A DNA stretch of 41,640 nt from Flavobacteriaceae bacterium (GCA_013373105.1 JABXIJ010000008.1:1-41640); one strand, 5' to 3'; positions 8,208 to 18,966 are shown, numbered from the stretch's first letter. The notes: generated by a model from the sequence alone, not told the origin. Program-made: numbers and translations.

Positions 8208-9095
8208 ATGAAAAATATAGCTGTAATTGGAGCTGGAACAATGGGTAATGGAATTGCTCATACTTTCGCTCAATTTAATTACAATGTACAATTAATTGAT
8301 ATTTCTGAAACTGCATTAGAAAAAGGAATTTATACTATTTCTAAAAACTTAGATAGAATGGTAGCTAAAGAAAAAATAACTCAAGAAGATAAAGCTCAGA
8401 CCTTAAATAATATTACAACATATACATCAATAAAAGAAGGTGTAAAAAATACAAGTTTAGTGGTAGAAGCAGCTACTGAAAATAGTAATTTAAAAGCAAA
8501 AATATTTAGAGAGCTAGATGAAGTTTGTGACCATGAAACAATATTAGCAACTAATACTTCTTCAATTTCAATTACTCAAATTGCTGCAGAAACAAATAGA
8601 CCTGATAAAGTAATTGGTATGCATTTTATGAATCCTGTACCAATTATGAAATTAGTCGAAATTATTAGAGGTTATAATACTTCTGATGAAGTAACTAATT
8701 TTATTGTTGATTTATCAAAAAAGATTAATAAAATTCCTGTAGAAGTTAACGATTACCCAGGTTTTGTTGCAAATAGAATTTTAATGCCAATGATTAACGA
8801 ATCAATTGAAACCTTATACAATGGTGTAGCTGGAGTTTCAGAAATTGATACTGTTATGAAATTAGGTATGGCACATCCAATGGGACCTTTACAATTAGCA
8901 GATTTTATAGGATTAGATGTTTGCTTATCTATTTTACAGGTTATGTATGATGGCTTTAAAAACCCAAAATATGCACCTTGTCCTCTTTTAGTAAATATGG
9001 TTATGGCAGGAAAGCTAGGGGTGAAATCTGGTGAAGGGTTTTATGATTATTCAGAAAGCAGAAAAGCAGATAAAGTTGCTAAAATGTTTGCATAA
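8208..9095 (+). CDS. 3-hydroxybutyryl-CoA dehydrogenase
   Basis: 295 residues, the single-function short form of 3-hydroxyacyl-CoA dehydrogenase. The NAD-binding motif GAGTMGNGIAH is at 8-18; the catalytic region contains NTSSISIT and GMHFMNPVPIMKLVEII with the active-site histidine; the C-terminal dimerisation domain starts at NDYPGFVANRILMPMINE. It interconverts acetoacetyl-CoA and 3-hydroxybutyryl-CoA in short-chain fatty-acid, butyrate or phenylacetate catabolism. The neighbouring gene order is not a dedicated pathway, so the physiological role is uncertain. The next gene begins 8 bases after its stop. Confidence 0.92.
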   Translation: MKNIAVIGAGTMGNGIAHTFAQFNYNVQLIDISETALEKGIYTISKNLDRMVAKEKITQEDKAQTLNNITTYTSIKEGVKNTSLVVEAATENSNLKAKIFRELDEVCDHETILATNTSSISITQIAAETNRPDKVIGMHFMNPVPIMKLVEIIRGYNTSDEVTNFIVDLSKKINKIPVEVNDYPGFVANRILMPMINESIETLYNGVAGVSEIDTVMKLGMAHPMGPLQLADFIGLDVCLSILQVMYDGFKNPKYAPCPLLVNMVMAGKLGVKSGEGFYDYSESRKADKVAKMFA

Positions 9096-9103
9096 AGCAA
9101 TTT

Positions 9104-9739
9104 ATGAAGCTTAAACTATTTTTTGTTTTATACTTAATTACAATTTCATTTGTTGCGCAAAATAATAAGAGGTCTAAACTAGTTCCTTTTAAAATTGGTT
9201 TGTTATATAATTATGGTAATGAAAATAACTTTATTTTCGATGATAATGATTACTATTACACTACAAACACTATAAAAGCACAAGCATTTTACAATCTTGG
9301 AAGTTGGAAAAGTTTAAATTTTGAACTTGTGATTCAACCACAAGTTCAGTTTTTAAAACACCAATTATTAAATGAGTGGTATGTAACACCTGATCAAGAA
9401 AATTACAAAGAAAAAATCGCAGAATTTATAGAACCCAAAAACATGAATTTATATGGAGTTGAGTTTGGGTTTTCAGGAAATAGAGAATTATTTCCAAAGC
9501 TAAATTTACAAGCTTCAATTAGTTTAGGCTTTGCTTATATAAATACTAGAACAGAAAGACTTTCAAAAGGATTTACTTTCATAGAAAATTTTTCTTTAGG
9601 TTTTTCTTATGAAGCTTTTACTAATAATTTCTTCTATTTAGGATCAAATTTTGGTCATGTTTCTAACCTTAATTTTCAATTACCAAACGATGGTTATAAC
9701 ATCTTAGGGATTGAAGTTGGATATTCTTTTAAATTATAA
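9104..9739 (+). CDS. Acyloxyacyl hydrolase / PagL-like lipid A deacylase candidate
   Basis: 211 residues with a signal peptide (about 1-18) and alternating-residue beta strands ending in the aromatic terminus VGYSFKL typical of outer-membrane barrels. Near the C-terminus FGHVSNLNFQLPNDGYN (H185, S187, N188) matches the H-x-S-N catalytic block of PagL, where His and Ser of the triad are adjacent in the same strand. PagL removes the 3-O-acyl chain of lipid A, remodelling LPS. The match is by motif and topology only; overall similarity to PagL is low, as is usual for the family. It is preceded closely by the hydroxybutyryl-CoA dehydrogenase gene and followed by oxyR. Confidence 0.7.
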   Translation: MKLKLFFVLYLITISFVAQNNKRSKLVPFKIGLLYNYGNENNFIFDDNDYYYTTNTIKAQAFYNLGSWKSLNFELVIQPQVQFLKHQLLNEWYVTPDQENYKEKIAEFIEPKNMNLYGVEFGFSGNRELFPKLNLQASISLGFAYINTRTERLSKGFTFIENFSLGFSYEAFTNNFFYLGSNFGHVSNLNFQLPNDGYNILGIEVGYSFKL

Positions 9740-9796
9740 TAGTTTGTCATAATTATTATTGATAGAATTTGTATCTTTATCATAAATTCTTATGTA

Positions 9797-10738
9797 ATGA
9801 CAATCACTCAACTAAAATATGTGCTATCAGTAGCAGAACACCAAAACTTTACTGTTGCTGCAGAGCATAGTTTTGTAACTCAGCCCACTCTAAGTATGCA
9901 AATACAAAAACTTGAAGATGAGTTAGATATTCAAATTTTTAATAGATCTAAAAAACCAATTGAGTTAACAGAAGTTGGTGAAAAAATTGTACAACAAGCA
10001 AAAGTTATTGTAGATGAAAGCAATAGAATTATAGATATTGTACATCAACAAAAAGGTTTTATTGGTGGTGAGTTCAAGTTAGGTATCATACCTACTATAA
10101 TGCCTACTTTGTTGCCTATGTTTTTAAATAATTTCACCAAAAAATACCCTAAAGTAAAATTAATAATCGAAGAACTTACGACAGAAGAAATTATAAAAAA
10201 ACTAACAGATGGTCATATTGACGCTGCTATAGCTGCTACTCCTTTAGAAAATGAAGCTATAAAAGAAAGACCTTTGTATTACGAACCTTTTATAGGATTA
10301 ATTCCACAAAACCATAGGTTATACAAACAAAAATATATAAATGTAGACGAGCTTGAAATGGAAGATATTCTACTTCTTGAAGATGGACATTGTTTTAAAG
10401 ATAGTATTGTAAACCTATGTAGAGCTCATAAAATTAATAACAAAAAAGGCTTTCAGTTAGAAAGTGGAAGTTTTGATACGTTAATTAAACTATCAAAAGA
10501 AGGTTTAGGAATGACACTACTACCCTATTTACATACTTTAGATTTAAATGATAGAGACAAAGAACATTTAAGAAGTTTTGAAAACCCACCACCAGCAAGA
10601 GAAGTAAGTTTGATTTACCATAAATCTCAATTAAAAATGCAATTAATTGAAGCTTTAAAGAAAACTATAGATGGAGTTATTAAAGGTGCCATTGCATTTT
10701 CTGATGTAAAAATCATAAGTCCATTAAATAAGAAATAA
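9797..10738 (+). CDS. oxyR: OxyR, hydrogen-peroxide-sensing LysR-type regulator
   Basis: 313 residues. The N-terminal winged helix-turn-helix (1-60) has the motif FTVAAEHSFVTQPTLSMQI. The regulatory domain contains LLLEDGHCFKDSIVNLC, which carries the redox pair C199 and C208, the same spacing and even the same numbering as the disulfide-forming cysteines of E. coli OxyR. H2O2 oxidation of these residues converts OxyR to an activator of catalase, peroxiredoxin and iron-sequestration genes. A strong bidirectional terminator follows. No catalase or peroxidase gene is adjacent, so it acts as a stand-alone regulator here. Confidence 0.93.
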   Translation: MTITQLKYVLSVAEHQNFTVAAEHSFVTQPTLSMQIQKLEDELDIQIFNRSKKPIELTEVGEKIVQQAKVIVDESNRIIDIVHQQKGFIGGEFKLGIIPTIMPTLLPMFLNNFTKKYPKVKLIIEELTTEEIIKKLTDGHIDAAIAATPLENEAIKERPLYYEPFIGLIPQNHRLYKQKYINVDELEMEDILLLEDGHCFKDSIVNLCRAHKINNKKGFQLESGSFDTLIKLSKEGLGMTLLPYLHTLDLNDRDKEHLRSFENPPPAREVSLIYHKSQLKMQLIEALKKTIDGVIKGAIAFSDVKIISPLNKK

Positions 10739-10743
10739 AAAAA

Positions 10744-10770
10744 GGGAAGTTTAAAACTTCCCCTTTTTTT

Positions 10771-10771
<1 letters not shown>
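10744..10771. terminator. Bidirectional intrinsic terminator between oxyR and the ABC-F gene
   Basis: GGGAAGTT (10744-10751) pairs with AACTTCCC (10755-10762) around a three-base loop. A T-run follows on the plus strand and an A-run precedes the stem, giving U-tracts in both directions for the two convergent genes. Confidence 0.85.
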
Positions 10772-12447
<1,676 letters not shown>

Positions 12448-12545
12448 TTAATAGGGCTTCTTTTTTAATATATATTTAATGAAAGTTTAAGTTATATTTC
12501 AAGATTTTTAACAACGTATTAACAAGAACAAACAGCCTCTTTAGA

Positions 12546-12553
12546 TATTTTTG
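12546..12553 (+). promoter_or_regulatory. -7 promoter element of the lipoprotein gene
   Basis: TATTTTTG matches TAnnTTTG exactly, 24 bases before the ATG at 12577. No TTG is seen at the -33 spacing. Confidence 0.45.
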
Positions 12554-12576
12554 CCTCAATGATTTGAGTGACATTT

Positions 12577-13968
12577 ATGCATAGACCCTTAGTATATTTT
12601 ATTACCATTTTTAGTAGTCTTGTTCTCATGAACTGTAAGACAGATAAAGAGACTACATCTACTTATTTTGGAGGTAAAATAATAAACCCAAAATCTGATC
12701 ATATTATTCTATATTTTAATGAAGAACCAATAGACACTTTCTTTTTAGATAATAATAACAAGTTTTTTGGAGAGTTAACCAATGTTAAAGAAGGTTTATA
12801 TTATTTCTTTCATGGTAATGAAAACCAATACATTTATTTAGAGCCTTTAGATAGTTTACAAATACGTTTAAATACTTGGGATTTTGATGAATCTCTTGTA
12901 TTTGCTGGTAAAGGTGCTGAACGAAATAATATTTTAATTGATTGTTTCTTAGAAACTGAGAAAGATGATAAGTTATTTTATAAGTACAATAAGTTAGAAC
13001 CAAAAGCATTTCAGCAAAAAATTGATTCTATAAAAGCCTTAAAATTTGAAACATTAAAACAATATATTGCCAATCATCCTAAAGAAACAAAAGGTTTTGA
13101 AAAGGTATTAGAAATTGCTTTAACTTATCCATTATATGCTAGAGCAGAAAAATATCCTCTTTCATATTCTAGATACTCAGCAAAAAATGTTTTTCCTGAA
13201 TTAACTGAAAGTTTTTACAATTTTAGAACTAATGTAACATTTAATGATAATTCTTTAATGTATTATCCACCTTATTCTTATTACATTAGAAATTTCTTAT
13301 ACAACAAAACCTATTCATTAGGACACCCTCCTATGAATAAAAATTACTCTCCAAAATTCACAATAGATTTATTAAAGACAATAAATTCTGAAATAGCATC
13401 AGAAAATTCTAAAAATGCATTTTTAAAACAAACTGTAATTAGTCACTTTTATAATAAATCATCTTGTAATATAAATGAAGAACCTTTTGATTTGTTTTTT
13501 AAATTAAGTTCTAATGAAAATGATAAACAACAAATTGAAAACCTTATAAACGATACTAAAGCAATAAAAGCAAATAATAAGCTTAAGAACTTTAAGGTTA
13601 TAGATTATACCAATGTTGCTCACTCTATTAAAGATGTAATTAGAAATAAAAATACTGTATTATATTTCTGGAATCCAGATAATGTTTCTGAATGGTATTT
13701 AAAATCTAGAATTGAGTATTTAGAAAATAAGTATAAAAACATAGATTTTATTCAAATAAAAATAAGTGGTGACTTAAAAAATAGTATTGATAATTTAGAT
13801 ATTAAATCGCAATACTATATAGACAAGATTAGCGAAGCACACAATTTCTTAAAAAGTAAAATGCCACGTTCTATTTTAGTAAACAAAAAAGGTATAGTAA
13901 TTAATGGCTATGCTTCTATATCTTCTTACAACTTAATTCCTTACCTAGAGAAGCTAAATCAATATTAA
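12577..13968 (+). CDS. Lipoprotein with degenerate thioredoxin-like domain
   Basis: 463 residues from the ATG at 12577; a GTG nine bases upstream is possible but less likely. A lipoprotein signal peptide ends in the lipobox LVLMNC. An N-terminal DUF4369-like beta domain (FGGKIINPKSDHIILYF) leads into a helical middle region. The C-terminal part has a thioredoxin fold: TVLYFWNPDNVSEW, then MPRSILVNKKGIVIN with a cis-Pro-like loop. The CxxC expected just after FW is absent (PDNVSE instead), so it cannot act as a dithiol oxidoreductase. It is probably an envelope binding or chaperone-like protein; the function is unknown. It is a single gene between the divergent ABC-F gene and the helicase. Confidence 0.75.
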   Translation: MHRPLVYFITIFSSLVLMNCKTDKETTSTYFGGKIINPKSDHIILYFNEEPIDTFFLDNNNKFFGELTNVKEGLYYFFHGNENQYIYLEPLDSLQIRLNTWDFDESLVFAGKGAERNNILIDCFLETEKDDKLFYKYNKLEPKAFQQKIDSIKALKFETLKQYIANHPKETKGFEKVLEIALTYPLYARAEKYPLSYSRYSAKNVFPELTESFYNFRTNVTFNDNSLMYYPPYSYYIRNFLYNKTYSLGHPPMNKNYSPKFTIDLLKTINSEIASENSKNAFLKQTVISHFYNKSSCNINEEPFDLFFKLSSNENDKQQIENLINDTKAIKANNKLKNFKVIDYTNVAHSIKDVIRNKNTVLYFWNPDNVSEWYLKSRIEYLENKYKNIDFIQIKISGDLKNSIDNLDIKSQYYIDKISEAHNFLKSKMPRSILVNKKGIVINGYASISSYNLIPYLEKLNQY

Positions 13969-14033
13969 ATTACTTTCTATAGTGTTATTGTATTAATTTA
14001 CAGTACATTTACACGATTTTTATATAAGAATCT

Positions 14034-14091
14034 CGTCCAATTATTAATTTGGGTTTACAGTAGGGCGTTCTGTGAACCTAGTAAAACACAG
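14034..14091 (+). promoter_or_regulatory. Structured 5' leader of the DEAD-box helicase gene
   Basis: A 12-bp stem (14049-14060 with 14070-14081, three G-U wobbles) closes a nine-base loop TAGGGCGTT and ends 12 bases before the ATG. The loop bases GGGCG (14063-14067) can pair with CGTCC (14034-14038), giving a possible pseudoknot. A competing hairpin, CTGTG (14070-14074) with CACAG (14087-14091), uses the same 3' arm and lies against the start codon. The G+C content stands out locally. I do not recognise a named RNA family. If transcription starts downstream of about 14050, the leader would not be fully transcribed. Confidence 0.4.
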
Positions 14092-14093
14092 TT

Positions 14094-15866
14094 ATGTCTA
14101 CATTTTTAGAATTAGGTTTAAAAGCACCTATAACAAAAGCTTTACAAGATTTAGGTTACGAAAAACCTACAACAATTCAAGAAAAAGCAATTCCACAAAT
14201 TTTATCATCTGATTCAGATTTAAAAGCATTTGCACAAACAGGTACTGGAAAAACAGCAGCCTTTAGTTTACCAATTTTAGAATTAGTTAATGCTGATAGT
14301 AAAAATACACAAGCCATTATTTTATCGCCAACTAGAGAGCTTGCTGTACAAATTGGTAAAAATATAGAGGAGTTTTCTGCCTATTTAAATAACATTAATG
14401 TTGTTACTGTTTATGGTGGTGCAAATATAGATCGTCAAATTAAAGACTTAAAAAAAGGTCCACAAATTATTGTAGGTACTCCAGGTAGAACTGTTGATTT
14501 AATAAAGCGTAAAGCATTAAAACTTGGTAATGTTAAATGGTTAGTTTTAGATGAAGCAGATGAAATGTTAAACATGGGGTTTAAAGATGAATTAGATGCA
14601 ATATTAGCTGCAACACCAGATACGAAACAAACTCTATTATTTTCTGCAACTTTTCCACAAGAGGTTGAATCTATTGCAAAAAACTACATGTATAAACCAG
14701 TTGAAGTAACTTCTGGTGAAAAAAATAAAGGTTCAGATAATGTAAGTCATGAATATTATGCAGTTACAGAAAAAACAAGATATCCTGCTTTAAAAAGAAT
14801 AGCAGATATTAATCCAGACATTTATGGTATTATATTTTGTAGAACTAGAAGAGAAACTCAACAAGTTGCAGATCAATTAATAAATGATGGTTATAATGCT
14901 GATGCTTTACATGGTGATTTATCACAGGCACAACGTGATTCAGTTATGGCTAAATTCCGATCTAAAAACATTCAGTTATTAGTAGCTACAGATGTTGCAG
15001 CAAGAGGATTAGATGTTAATGAATTAACACATGTAATTAACCATAAATTACCAGATCAAATAGAAAACTATACTCATAGAAGTGGTAGAACTGGTAGAGC
15101 AGGTCATACAGGAATTTCTATAGTTTTAGTAAACAGAAAAGAAAAAAGTAAACTAAGACCTATAGAGCGTATTATAAAGAAAGAATTTGTAGAAACTAAG
15201 GTTCCAACTGGTAAAGAAATCTGTAAAATTCAACTAATGCATTTAATTGATAATGTTGTAAATGTTGAAGTAAATGAATCTGAAATAAAAGACTTTTTAC
15301 CTACTATTTACGACAAATTAGATGGATTTTCAAGAGAAGAACTTATTCAAAAGTTTGTTTCAGTGGAATTTAATCAGTTTTTATCATATTACGAAAATGC
15401 TTCTGATTTAAACGATTTATCTACTAAAGAGAATTCAAGAGGTAGAGCGTCTAGTGAAAATATGACTCGCTTTTTCATTAATTTAGGAAGAAAAGATAGA
15501 TTAAATCCTGCAAAATTAATGGGTTTAATTAATGAACAAAAGATTGGTGATAAAGTAGAAATTGGAGCTATTGATATTTTAGATACATTCTCATTCTTTG
15601 AAGTTGACAAAAATTTCGAACAGCAAACATTAGCAGCATTTGAAAGCAATCAACCAGATTTTAATGGAAGGTCTGTAAATATAGAAATAACAAAAAAAGA
15701 ACGTTCTGGAGGTGGTAGAAGAAAAAGAGATAAAAACTCTTCTCCTAGAAACAGCAGTGGTTTTGGAAGAAAAAGATCTGACAGAAACTCATCTTCAAGA
15801 AATTCATCAAGAAACAGCAAATCAGGGCCAAAAAAAACAAGTGGCTTTGGAAGAAAGCGTAAGTAA
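14094..15866 (+). CDS. DEAD-box RNA helicase with DbpA-type RNA-binding domain
   Basis: 590 residues. The Q motif is KPTTIQEKAIP, motif I AQTGTGKT (45-52), motif Ib TPGR, motif II DEAD, motif III SAT and motif VI HRSGRTGRAG. After the RecA2 domain comes a linker, then a DbpA-like RNA-binding domain (MTRFFINLGRKDRL to SVNIEITKKE, about 455-535). The tail is a disordered Arg/Ser/Gly/Asn extension in which SGFGRKR occurs twice. This is the layout of DeaD/CsdA-type helicases that remodel ribosomal precursors and cold-stabilised mRNA. The leader is structured, which suggests post-transcriptional or cold control. Its stop lies 3 bases from the stop of the convergent HMG-CoA lyase gene. Confidence 0.93.
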   Translation: MSTFLELGLKAPITKALQDLGYEKPTTIQEKAIPQILSSDSDLKAFAQTGTGKTAAFSLPILELVNADSKNTQAIILSPTRELAVQIGKNIEEFSAYLNNINVVTVYGGANIDRQIKDLKKGPQIIVGTPGRTVDLIKRKALKLGNVKWLVLDEADEMLNMGFKDELDAILAATPDTKQTLLFSATFPQEVESIAKNYMYKPVEVTSGEKNKGSDNVSHEYYAVTEKTRYPALKRIADINPDIYGIIFCRTRRETQQVADQLINDGYNADALHGDLSQAQRDSVMAKFRSKNIQLLVATDVAARGLDVNELTHVINHKLPDQIENYTHRSGRTGRAGHTGISIVLVNRKEKSKLRPIERIIKKEFVETKVPTGKEICKIQLMHLIDNVVNVEVNESEIKDFLPTIYDKLDGFSREELIQKFVSVEFNQFLSYYENASDLNDLSTKENSRGRASSENMTRFFINLGRKDRLNPAKLMGLINEQKIGDKVEIGAIDILDTFSFFEVDKNFEQQTLAAFESNQPDFNGRSVNIEITKKERSGGGRRKRDKNSSPRNSSGFGRKRSDRNSSSRNSSRNSKSGPKKTSGFGRKRK

Positions 15867-15869
15867 TAT

Positions 15870-16724
15870 TTAAAAAACCTCTAGAGCTTTGTTATAAGCA
15901 CTTTCAAAGCTCATTGGTTTTATATTTGTTTCAACTTTTTGAGCTGTAAAATAACTTACTAATTTTTCGGTAGGCATATTGCCAGTTAGCTCATCTTTAG
16001 CCATTGGGCATCCACCATAACCTTTTATTGCACCATCAAAACGTAAACAACCAGCTTTAAAGGCTGCATCAATTTTTTCATGCCATTTATCTGGTGTTGT
16101 ATGTAAATGTGCACCAAACTCAATTTCTGGATATTTAGGTATTAAATTTGAAAATAAATAGGTAATTACTTCTGGAGTAGAACTTCCAATTGTATCTGAG
16201 AGTGATAAAATTTTAACTCCCATTTTGGCAAGTTTCTCTGTCCAAGCACCTACAATTTCAACATTCCAAGGATCTCCATAAGGATTTCCAAAACCCATAG
16301 ATAAATAAGCGACAACTTCTTTATTATGTTTATTTGCAAGATTTAATATTTCTTGAAGAGTTTTTACAGATTCTTCAATTGTTTTATGCGTATTACGCAT
16401 TTGAAAGTTTTCTGATATTGAAAAAGGAAAACCTAAATAATCAATTTCTTCAAATTGTACAGCATCTGTAGCACCTCTTAAATTTGCTATAATAGCTAAC
16501 AATTTACTTTGAGTGTTAGTTAAATCTAACCTGCTGAGCACTTCTGCAGTGTCACGCATTTGAGGAATGGCTTTTGGTGAAACAAAGCTACCAAAATCAA
16601 TAGTATCAAAACCAACTTTTAACAATGAGTTTATGTACAACGCTTTTTTTTCAGTTGGTATAAAATGGCTTTTTATACCTTGCATTGCATCTCTTGGACA
16701 TTCTATGATTTTGACATTTTTCAT
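15870..16724 (-). CDS. Hydroxymethylglutaryl-CoA lyase
   Basis: 284 residues with a DRE-TIM barrel. The N-terminal ECPRDAMQG (8-16) holds the catalytic Arg and metal-binding Asp; GAHLHTT (204-210) provides two metal-binding histidines (H206, H208); GYGGCPMAKDELTGNMPTE (235-253) has the signature cysteine C239. The enzyme splits HMG-CoA into acetyl-CoA and acetoacetate, the last step of leucine degradation. The C-terminal motif is more divergent than in well-studied lyases, so a related lyase activity cannot be excluded. A TATATTTG element on the minus strand at 16730-16737 is so close to the ATG that the mRNA would be almost leaderless. Confidence 0.87.
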   Translation of the reverse strand: MKNVKIIECPRDAMQGIKSHFIPTEKKALYINSLLKVGFDTIDFGSFVSPKAIPQMRDTAEVLSRLDLTNTQSKLLAIIANLRGATDAVQFEEIDYLGFPFSISENFQMRNTHKTIEESVKTLQEILNLANKHNKEVVAYLSMGFGNPYGDPWNVEIVGAWTEKLAKMGVKILSLSDTIGSSTPEVITYLFSNLIPKYPEIEFGAHLHTTPDKWHEKIDAAFKAGCLRFDGAIKGYGGCPMAKDELTGNMPTEKLVSYFTAQKVETNIKPMSFESAYNKALEVF

Positions 16725-16822
16725 TACATCAAATATACAATTTTGAAGGCTAATTTAATTACATTCTAATCTATTGATTATGAGAAATTATTATATTTAA
16801 CTTGAGTTATTTTATAATAATT

Positions 16823-17299
16823 ATGAATAAAAAGTTAAATACAATAGTTGGTGTATTAGTTTTAATAATAGGTTTTTATAATCTTATTAATCTTATTTTG
16901 CTTTTGTTTGGAAAATATGAAAGGACTTTAGAAGAATTACTCATTCCTTTATTTATAATTATTATTTATTTCATTTTAAGGAAAAGAACTAAATATAAAA
17001 TAGCTAATGAAGAAAATATAAAATCAAATAAATTAGACTCCACTAATAAACTCTCAAGATATATTATTACTGCTTCAAGTGAAGTATGTTCTTATTTAGC
17101 TAATAGTTTAAAAAGTAATGAATTAGTTTATGATACTTACGAAAATTCTGGTAATTGGTACACTAATGGTGAAACAGGACCTGAATGGTATACTGTAACA
17201 GTTGAAACGTTTTGGAAGTATAAAGAAAAAGTTGAGAACTTAGTAGAACTTGAACTTAAAAAGATTGGAAAAACAATTGATAAAGGGCATTGGAGCTAG
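16823..17299 (+). CDS. Hypothetical membrane protein (two transmembrane segments)
   Basis: 158 residues from the ATG at 16823; a TTG seven codons upstream is a weaker start. Two hydrophobic helices near the N-terminus (about 7-28 and 38-53) are followed by a soluble part of about 100 residues with the aromatic segment NWYTNGETGPEWYTVTVETFW. I recognise no family. It stands alone on the plus strand between two minus-strand genes. Its TAG stop shares the palindrome CTAG with the stop codon of the convergent LysE-type gene, so the two coding regions overlap by four bases. It could be a lineage-specific acquisition; confidence that it is expressed is moderate. Confidence 0.6.
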   Translation: MNKKLNTIVGVLVLIIGFYNLINLILLLFGKYERTLEELLIPLFIIIIYFILRKRTKYKIANEENIKSNKLDSTNKLSRYIITASSEVCSYLANSLKSNELVYDTYENSGNWYTNGETGPEWYTVTVETFWKYKEKVENLVELELKKIGKTIDKGHWS

Positions 17300-17907
17300 A
17301 CTAAAATAAAAATTGCAATTCCAACAAAAACAACAATTTGCATCCATTTTAGATAAAATCCAACTTTAGAATTTTGTTGTAAATAGTCAGAAATTTTACC
17401 CGCTAGAATAGCAATTGTTGAAAATATAATTAATGACGTAAGCATAAATAAAAAACCCAAAACATAAAATTGAATTACTTTAGATATACTTCCGCTGAAT
17501 AAAAAACCTGGAAAAAACGCTAAAAAGAAAATAGTAACTTTAGGATTCAAAACATTCATAATAAAACCCTGTTTAAACAATTGTTTTGTTGATTTTTTAT
17601 CGGCTTTATTACTTAATAAAATTATTGCATCTGCATTATAAACTTTATAAGCTAAAAATAATAGATAAACAGCCCCAAACAGTTTTATTATAAAATAAAT
17701 AGTTTCTGATGCTGCTATAATTGCAGAAACACCAAAAGCTAAAAGTGATGTATGAATTATACAACCAGTAATTAATCCATAAACTGTAGCTAATCCATAT
17801 TTTTTACCATTTACAATACTTTGTGTAAGCACATAAATATTATCTGGTCCTGGTGATATGGCTAGAATTGAAGTTGCAAACACAAAAGAAAGTAAGGTAT
17901 CTAACAT
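17296..17907 (-). CDS. LysE/RhtB-family amino-acid exporter
   Basis: 203 residues, about six transmembrane helices. The N-terminal SPGPDNIYVLTQSIVNGKKYG (around 18-38) is the diagnostic LysE/RhtB motif, followed by the family segment GLITGCIIHTSLLAFGVSAI. The C-terminal half has FIMNVLNPKVTIFFLAFFPGFL, also characteristic. The family exports basic or neutral amino acids and their derivatives; the substrate is unknown. It begins 10 bases after pyrD and is probably co-transcribed with it. It ends inside the shared CTAG with the convergent hypothetical gene. Confidence 0.9.
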   Translation of the reverse strand: MLDTLLSFVFATSILAISPGPDNIYVLTQSIVNGKKYGLATVYGLITGCIIHTSLLAFGVSAIIAASETIYFIIKLFGAVYLLFLAYKVYNADAIILLSNKADKKSTKQLFKQGFIMNVLNPKVTIFFLAFFPGFLFSGSISKVIQFYVLGFLFMLTSLIIFSTIAILAGKISDYLQQNSKVGFYLKWMQIVVFVGIAIFILV

Positions 17908-17917
17908 AGAATAATTA

Positions 17918-18958
17918 TTATTCTAGATTATGTTTAAGAATAGCCTTGTTTATTCTTTTAACCAAACTTGGTCCTTCATAAATAAATCCTGTATAAACCT
18001 GAACTAAGTCTGCACCAGCGTTTATTTTTTCTAAAGCATCTTGTTCTGAATGAACACCTCCTACTCCAATTATTGGAAAAGCTTTATTAGAGTTTTCAGC
18101 TAGATATTTAATTACTCTTGTACTTTTATCTTTAATGGGTTTACCACTTAAACCACCATTTCCAATTTCTTGAAGTCGTTCTTTTGATGCTTTTAAATTT
18201 TCTCTCGATACTGAAGTATTTGATGCAATAACACCATCAATTTTTGTTTCTGCAATTAGCTGAATGATTTCAGAAAGCTGTATATCATTTAAATCTGGTG
18301 CAATTTTTAACAAAATTGGCTTTTGTTTTTCTTTGGTGTTATTAATTTTTTGAACTTCTGTTATTAATTCTTTTAAATAATCTACATCTTCTAATTTTGC
18401 ATGGCTACTAACATTAGGACAACTTACATTTAAAACAAAATAATCTACAAAAGGATGCAATTCTGTAAAACATGTTAAATAATCTGCAGTGTAATTTTCT
18501 GGTAAAGTTTGGGTGTTTTTACCAATATTACCTCCAATAATTACTTTGTATTTATTCTTTTTTAGTTGTTGAATAGCAGCTTTTAATCCTTCGTTATTAA
18601 ATCCCATTCTATTGATAATCCCTTGATCATCTTTTAAACGAAATAATCTTTTTTTAGGATTTCCAGCTTGTGCTTTTGGTGTAACTGTACCTATTTCTAT
18701 AAATCCAAAACCAAAATCTGCTAATTCATTATATAATACAGCATTTTTATCGAAACCTGCTGCTAAACCTACTGGATTTTTAAATTGTAAACCAAATAAG
18801 TTACGCTCTAATTTTTTATCCTGTATAGTATAAATGCTTCTAAACAAACTAGAAACAAAAGGAATTTTTGATAAAAATTTAATCAATGAAAAAGTAAAAT
18901 GGTGAATTTTTTCTGGATCGAAAAGAAAAAATAGTGGTCTTACAATTGCTTTGTACAT
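17918..18958 (-). CDS. pyrD: Dihydroorotate dehydrogenase, quinone-dependent (class 2)
   Basis: 346 residues. The N-terminal helical extension (1-50) that binds the membrane and quinone marks class 2. The flavin barrel follows, with [43 protein letters not shown] (conserved catalytic serine region), [16 protein letters not shown] and GGLSGKPI. PyrD oxidises dihydroorotate to orotate with FMN and passes electrons to quinone, the fourth step of pyrimidine synthesis. A TATATTTG element (18967-18974, minus strand) sits between the pheT terminator and the ATG, so transcription would begin nearly at the start codon. The LysE-type exporter gene follows. Confidence 0.94.
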   Translation of the reverse strand: MYKAIVRPLFFLFDPEKIHHFTFSLIKFLSKIPFVSSLFRSIYTIQDKKLERNLFGLQFKNPVGLAAGFDKNAVLYNELADFGFGFIEIGTVTPKAQAGNPKKRLFRLKDDQGIINRMGFNNEGLKAAIQQLKKNKYKVIIGGNIGKNTQTLPENYTADYLTCFTELHPFVDYFVLNVSCPNVSSHAKLEDVDYLKELITEVQKINNTKEKQKPILLKIAPDLNDIQLSEIIQLIAETKIDGVIASNTSVSRENLKASKERLQEIGNGGLSGKPIKDKSTRVIKYLAENSNKAFPIIGVGGVHSEQDALEKINAGADLVQVYTGFIYEGPSLVKRINKAILKHNLE

Positions 18959-18966
18959 ATTGATTG

